Positions 6,797 to 10,000 of a DNA stretch of 10,000 nt are shown here, in pieces. Numbering within the stretch: position 1 is the stretch's first letter; every line of letters starts with the position of its first letter. The notes beneath the pieces were generated by a model that was not told the DNA's origin, did no database searches, and was given only the letters and a program-made list of their open reading frames with translations. The position numbers and the translations under genes are program-made. Source of the DNA: Nitrospira sp. (GTDB taxonomy: Bacteria > Nitrospirota > Nitrospiria > Nitrospirales > Nitrospiraceae); NCBI GenBank assembly GCA_020216985.1, contig JAIWOH010000040.1:1-10000 (forward strand). Direction: 5' to 3'.

Positions 6797-6834
6797 AAAA
6801 ACACGAAAGGCAGCGGACCAACCGCTGCCTTTCG
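6797..6834 (-). terminator. Intrinsic terminator of the cupredoxin-like gene
   Basis: The inverted repeat CGAAAGGCAGCGG / CCGCTGCCTTTCG (6804-6816 and 6822-6834) is perfect over 13 bp with a 5-nt loop. Read on the minus strand it is followed after two bases by five T residues (6801-6797). It starts 27 nt after the stop codon of the cupredoxin-like gene, so transcription from that gene should end here, separating it from the operon that follows. Confidence 0.9.
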
Positions 6835-6861
6835 ACGAGACCCGTGATTGAGAGAAGTCGT

Positions 6862-7656
6862 TTACTTGATCTCGGCCTTGAGGTTGGCCGTTCCACCATC
6901 CGTCACGTCGACCTCAAACTCGATCTTCTTGGCCTTCCCGGCGAACGGATGCCAAGCCACCACCTTATGTTTACCGGCCGGAACATCCTTGATCTCGAAC
7001 GAACCGTCTTCCTTCGCCACCGCGTAGTACGGATTGTTCACCGGAAGAAAGAAGGACTGCATGAACTCATGCTGATCGCACTGCAAACGGAAATAGCCCT
7101 CTTTCTCCGCGCCGCCGCGGAACACCACCGGCTTTTCCAATTTGTCGCCCTTCTTGGCAAGACCGATGTTGAAGCCGGTCGCGGAAGTCGCTCCCTTCAC
7201 CACAAAACTATGCGGGTTATGAAGCACGCCTGCCACCGATTTGGGATCGTCCGGATCGGCATCGAAATTTTCGACCTTAAACGGCCGATTGTTGACGACA
7301 ATGCCACTGAACGGCTGGAAATCACAGAACTCCGCCTTAACCTCAGTGCCGGCATAGCCGTCCATGAATGCTTTGTCTTCGATATCCACCACCGCAACGA
7401 TCGCGTTCTTCAAACCGCCGTCCTTACCCACTTCGATCGTCCTGATGAACCGCTTATCCCCTTCCGCCAAGCCCTTGGTCGGGATCTTGTTACAGAAATT
7501 CGGGTTGGGGAATTTGGAGAAGAGAAACTCCTTCTGCTCGGACTTTCCGGCATAGGTGACTTTGCCGGAAATCGTCCCGCCTGCAAACGACGCGACAGGC
7601 GCCGCCACCACGGCGACGGCTACCACGCCCAACATGATCGATAACGAACGCTTCAT
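6862..7656 (-). CDS. Exported cupredoxin-like protein with carboxypeptidase-regulatory-like domain
   Basis: The gene encodes 264 aa from the ATG at 7656, chosen because a strong AAGGAGG lies 7 nt upstream; an open frame reaching 7737 lacks such a site. The N-terminus is a clear signal peptide (hydrophobic core 8-22, likely cleavage after SFA at 25). A beta-rich region follows, with GTISGKVTY at 27-35, the CDFQPF segment at 111-116, LHNPHSF at 145-151 and LQCDQHEFM at 191-199. The Cys193, His196 and Met199 set, plus His146 or His149, resembles a type-I copper ligand set with short C-x2-H-x2-M spacing. The last part, from NPYYAVAKEDGSFEIKDVP at 208-226 through WHPFAG, is typical of carboxypeptidase-regulatory-like beta domains often fused to such proteins. 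It probably binds copper or carries electrons in the periplasm. Its own promoter and terminator mark it as a single-gene unit. Copper binding is inferred from motifs only. Confidence 0.82.
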   Translation of the reverse strand: MKRSLSIMLGVVAVAVVAAPVASFAGGTISGKVTYAGKSEQKEFLFSKFPNPNFCNKIPTKGLAEGDKRFIRTIEVGKDGGLKNAIVAVVDIEDKAFMDGYAGTEVKAEFCDFQPFSGIVVNNRPFKVENFDADPDDPKSVAGVLHNPHSFVVKGATSATGFNIGLAKKGDKLEKPVVFRGGAEKEGYFRLQCDQHEFMQSFFLPVNNPYYAVAKEDGSFEIKDVPAGKHKVVAWHPFAGKAKKIEFEVDVTDGGTANLKAEIK

Positions 7657-7818
7657 AACATTGCCTCCTTGTGATGGACTTAGGGGTCCCATTGCGTCCC
7701 TAGGGAGTCCTCTCCCGGATCCCCCCGATCGACACACGGGAACAGCCTACGCTGGATTGTGTCTCGACGATCGGCACCGTGCCGGAAAGACTGGCCTAGG
7801 ACTCGTTGACTTGGAGGG
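7657..7818 (-). other. Predicted long 5' leader of the cupredoxin-like gene
   Basis: No gene is supported here. If the promoter at 7819-7847 is used, this stretch is a leader of about 155 nt. It is GC-rich with several short inverted repeats: CGGCAC-C-GTGCCG (7772-7784), a GACACA/TGTGTC pair (7731-7736 and 7758-7763) flanked by CGATCG copies, and GGGAG/CTCCC near 7703-7716. These could be operator half-sites or RNA structure. I recognise no riboswitch. Confidence 0.3.
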
Positions 7819-7847
7819 ATATTACCGCACCCCGCCTTTGCAAACAA
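7819..7847 (-). promoter_or_regulatory. Candidate sigma70-type promoter of the cupredoxin-like gene
   Basis: On the minus strand TTGTTT (7847-7842) and TAATAT (7824-7819) are spaced exactly 17 bp apart. The -35 box matches consensus at 3 of 6 positions and the -10 box at 4 of 6. It is the best sigma70-like pair I found in the divergent intergenic region. This is a weak prediction. Confidence 0.3.
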
Positions 7848-7953
7848 GACCAAAAATTTCGGTAGAACTGCACGCATGGAATTTCTTTCAGGTTCGCTCT
7901 TCTTGAAGACGGCTCTCACTCCCAATCACAAATTCCCGCATGGCGCATGACAT

Positions 7954-8049
7954 GATTCGCCGTCGAACACCCGACCTGATAAAAAATGAATGGCGAATCG
8001 GCCGGCAACCTGCTAAAGTGCAGTCGATTCGTTGCCGGTTTTCTTTTTT
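7954..8049 (+). promoter_or_regulatory. Attenuator-like leader with intrinsic terminator ahead of the desaturase gene
   Basis: On the plus strand CCGGCAAC (8002-8009) pairs with GTTGCCGG (8031-8038), an inner CTGC/GCAG stem extends the hairpin, and TTTTCTTTTTT (8039-8049) follows: a good intrinsic terminator. No plus-strand gene lies upstream that it could terminate. Two further elements fit attenuation. GATTCGCC (7954-7961) can pair with GGCGAATC (7992-7999), while GAATCG (7995-8000) can instead pair with CGATTC (8025-8030) inside the terminator hairpin. These pairings exclude each other. The structure ends 34 nt before the desaturase ATG, so it could gate that gene; alternatively it is the 3' end of a small RNA. 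No known riboswitch class is recognised, and I found no convincing plus-strand promoter upstream. Confidence 0.5.
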
Positions 8050-8083
8050 GCGCCAAAGGGAATCCAGAGTCCGATTCACCTGC

Positions 8084-9034
8084 ATGGTTCACGCATCAAA
8101 TTGTTCCAAAGCCTCTTCACCATCCGGTCCTTTTTTCTCAGGGCTTTCCGATCAAGCTTCGACCGGTCCACGGCGTGCCTATCCTCAGTTTGCAACGGTG
8201 TTTCTCTTCTGTCTGATCGTGGCCGCGACGGTCATTGGCGTCCCCCTCTTCGGATATCTCTACGGGTACAGTCGGCTTGACTGGACGATGTTCGGTCTAT
8301 TGTACGTGGTCACCGGGCTGGGCATTACCGTCGGCTACCATCGTTTGATTTCGCACCGCAGCTTTGCCTGTCCCGGTTGGGTCAAGGCGGTGTTGTTGAT
8401 CGCCGGCGGATGGGCGCTCCAAAACTCGGCGCTGAAGTGGGGAGCCGACCATATCCGGCACCATGCGGCCTGTGATCAAGAAGCCGACCCTTACAACGCG
8501 ACGCGCGGATTTTGGTACAGCCACTGCGGGTGGCTCTTGGTGGGACAACGGTACACCGATGAAAAATACGCGGTGCGACTCCGGCAGGATCCGATCGTCA
8601 TGTGGCAACATCGGTACTACGTTCCGATCGTGTTGTCGGGCCTGGCGCTGCCGTTTCTGGCGGGATTGCTGTACGGGGGGTGGCGCGGGGGGCTGAGCTG
8701 TTTCATGCTGGCGGGCATCGGCCGAACGTTCGCCGTCCTCAATTCCACATTTTGCATCAATTCGATCTGCCACATCTGGGGACGCCAGCCGCACAGCCAA
8801 ACTGACTCGAGCCGCGACAGTTGGCTGGTATCATTGTTGACGTTCGGCGAGGGGTATCACAATTATCACCACACCTACCCGAGCGACTATCGCAACGGCC
8901 CGCGGTGGTACAACTTCGACCCATCCAAATGGCTAATCGCCACGCTTTCATTCCTGGGGCTGGCCTGGTCACTCCGAACCGCCGGCGATCCCACGGCAAA
9001 GGGTTCCGGGCTTCGGACTGTGTCCGGCGGATGA
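8084..9034 (+). CDS. Membrane fatty-acid desaturase (delta-9 acyl desaturase type)
   Basis: The gene encodes 316 aa from the ATG at 8084. It inserts a cis double bond into acyl chains using a di-iron centre and O2, adjusting membrane fluidity. The three histidine boxes are complete: HRLISH (86-91), HIRHH (123-127, in WGADHIRHH) and HNYHH (259-263, in GEGYHNYHH). H230 in NSICHIWG is the extra ligand position typical of the acyl-CoA desaturase family. Hydrophobic pairs at about 36-62, 68-85, 99-113, 180-200 and 202-222 fit the family's membrane topology. The start is the first ATG downstream of a terminator-like element and shows no Shine-Dalgarno. The frame is open upstream to 7940, but that would run coding sequence through the hairpin, so the shorter form is preferred. 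It ends 23 nt from the convergent ureD gene. Whether the substrate is acyl-CoA, acyl-ACP or lipid is not decided by sequence. Confidence 0.9.
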   Translation: MVHASNCSKASSPSGPFFSGLSDQASTGPRRAYPQFATVFLFCLIVAATVIGVPLFGYLYGYSRLDWTMFGLLYVVTGLGITVGYHRLISHRSFACPGWVKAVLLIAGGWALQNSALKWGADHIRHHAACDQEADPYNATRGFWYSHCGWLLVGQRYTDEKYAVRLRQDPIVMWQHRYYVPIVLSGLALPFLAGLLYGGWRGGLSCFMLAGIGRTFAVLNSTFCINSICHIWGRQPHSQTDSSRDSWLVSLLTFGEGYHNYHHTYPSDYRNGPRWYNFDPSKWLIATLSFLGLAWSLRTAGDPTAKGSGLRTVSGG

Positions 9035-9057
9035 TGCCAAGCCTTGGGGGCAGCGGC

Positions 9058-9999
9058 TTAATACTTTCGCAAGGACACGGCGGGGAGATTCCATAATTCC
9101 AGACGCACAGCCGCCCACAGCGCGTCGAAGATTCGGTTCAAGTCCGGAGCCGCCTTGGCCAAGAGTTTGACGGCAAGACCGGGCGCGGCCGGTGTCGAGA
9201 CTCCCCCCAGCACCTGCCCCGGCCGTTCATCCAGTAGAGACGCCGCTTTCGATTCCAGCCGATTCCAGGCCTCCGGTGGAATCGAGTCACCGACCACGTA
9301 GAGCGACGCAACGTAATTCCATGCTTCCGCCAGCCCGACTTGTCCCAAGTCCGTCGCGGGGTCAAGCCTATATCGTTCCAGAAGCCCCCCCCCAGAAGTC
9401 GTCGTAATGTGAACGTCATTCTCCAGAGCGGCAAACGCCCACCGCTCTCCCCGAGCGATTCGTCCCGCAGCGACAACATCCCACAACATAATCGTCGCAC
9501 CAGGCTCCAATTGCACGCGAATGATCTGACGAAACCGTGATCCGGCAAATGGAATGGTCTGTTCGGGCAGCCACTCCAGAATCGCACCCGATCCGACCGT
9601 AATCGTGACAATCTGCTCCGACGGTTTCTCTTCCGATCGATAGACACGGTTGGCGGACGGAGTGGAAATAAGGACGTGTGCCCCCTTATCCAGGTTCAGT
9701 TCAATGGAGAGACGGTCACCCCCCACCAACCCACCGGAGGGGTTGACCAGCTGCGTGTAGGCCGCGCCCGTGTCATCAAGGTACGCGGGAGGAAGCACAT
9801 GCCAGGGAGTCGTGCAATGCGAACGCGTCAGGATTGTCCGACCGTCGCGAACACCAAAGGCAAGCCGCAACGCACCGACACGGCCGACCGCTTCGATTCC
9901 ATCAAGGCCAAAGTGAGTACGCGATCGTTTCCGTGTCACAAGCGGGGGTATGCCGTTCACACCGACCGGTTCTTGGCGGGGATGCGCTGCTCGACCCAA
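9058..9999 (-). CDS. ureD: Urease accessory protein UreD (UreH), 5' end at the window edge
   Basis: At least 313 aa are visible. UreD works with UreF and UreG as a chaperone that delivers nickel into the urease active site in the cytoplasm. Family features are present in order: the GRVGALRLAFGVRDGRT strand region at about 39-55, TTPWHVLPPAY (63-73), the signature NPSGGLVGGDRL (86-97), EWLPEQTIPFAGSRF (141-155), the LWDVVAAGRIARGERW segment (172-187), and a C-terminal Ala/Leu-rich helix ending in a short aromatic tail. The length matches the family's usual 270-310 aa. The most upstream possible start in the window is a TTG at 9999, one base from the edge; GTG codons at 9960 and 9939 are alternatives, and the gene could also continue outside. 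The other ure genes would lie beyond 10000, making ureD the distal gene of its operon. Confidence 0.9.
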   Translation of the reverse strand: MGRAAHPRQEPVGVNGIPPLVTRKRSRTHFGLDGIEAVGRVGALRLAFGVRDGRTILTRSHCTTPWHVLPPAYLDDTGAAYTQLVNPSGGLVGGDRLSIELNLDKGAHVLISTPSANRVYRSEEKPSEQIVTITVGSGAILEWLPEQTIPFAGSRFRQIIRVQLEPGATIMLWDVVAAGRIARGERWAFAALENDVHITTTSGGGLLERYRLDPATDLGQVGLAEAWNYVASLYVVGDSIPPEAWNRLESKAASLLDERPGQVLGGVSTPAAPGLAVKLLAKAAPDLNRIFDALWAAVRLELWNLPAVSLRKY

Positions 10000-10000
10000 T

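Noticed and set aside
7657..7737. N-terminal extension of the cupredoxin-like protein
   Set aside because: The signal peptide begins at 7656 directly after a strong AAGGAGG; the extension would bury it.
7680..7925. An 81-codon minus-strand open frame in the divergent intergenic region
   Set aside because: No ribosome-binding site, no recognisable domain, and it overlaps the predicted promoter and leader.
7940..8083. Upstream extension of the desaturase to ATG 7940
   Set aside because: The coding frame would pass through a terminator hairpin and T tract, and the added residues are not desaturase-like.
9035..9057. Short inverted repeat (CCAAG/CTTGG) between the convergent desaturase and ureD genes
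   Set aside because: Only 5-bp arms with a 1-nt centre and no T tract; not convincing as a bidirectional terminator.

Overview
The window looks like a piece of a Nitrospira-type (phylum Nitrospirota) genome. The GC content is moderately high, genes are packed tightly with 1 to 7 nt overlaps, and the central gene encodes a long, divergent cytochrome bd-like oxidase subunit of the kind associated with Nitrospira. A urease accessory gene at the right edge fits the known ureolytic Nitrospira. The taxon is inferred from gene content and protein character, not from a search.

Left and centre (1-6703, all minus strand, so read right to left): a candidate operon starts at a possible promoter near 6742-6771, just after the terminator of the neighbouring gene. 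Its order is: SAM-dependent O-methyltransferase-like protein, DUF420 membrane protein, a possible 39-codon small ORF, a small Cys-cluster protein with two PCP_red-like repeats, an unrecognised polytopic membrane protein, the 626-aa bd-like oxidase subunit, an exported DUF3047 protein, a Gly-rich four-helix membrane protein, and a single-helix protein running off the window. Most junctions are very close (ATGA, TAATG, TAG-C-ATG, TAAATG), which suggests co-translation of a membrane redox complex and its assembly factors. No recognisable cydB is present.

Middle right (6797-8083): an exported cupredoxin-like protein with a carboxypeptidase-regulatory-type beta domain, on the minus strand, ends in a perfect 13-bp intrinsic terminator. 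It is followed by a roughly 430-nt divergent intergenic region. That region holds a plausible minus-strand promoter and, on the plus strand, a terminator hairpin with a competing alternative pairing. The latter looks like a transcription attenuator in front of the desaturase gene.

Right (8084-10000): a plus-strand membrane fatty-acid desaturase with all three histidine boxes converges, across 23 nt, on a minus-strand ureD gene whose 5' end lies at or beyond the window edge. No tRNA, rRNA, CRISPR array, insertion sequence or phage signature was seen.
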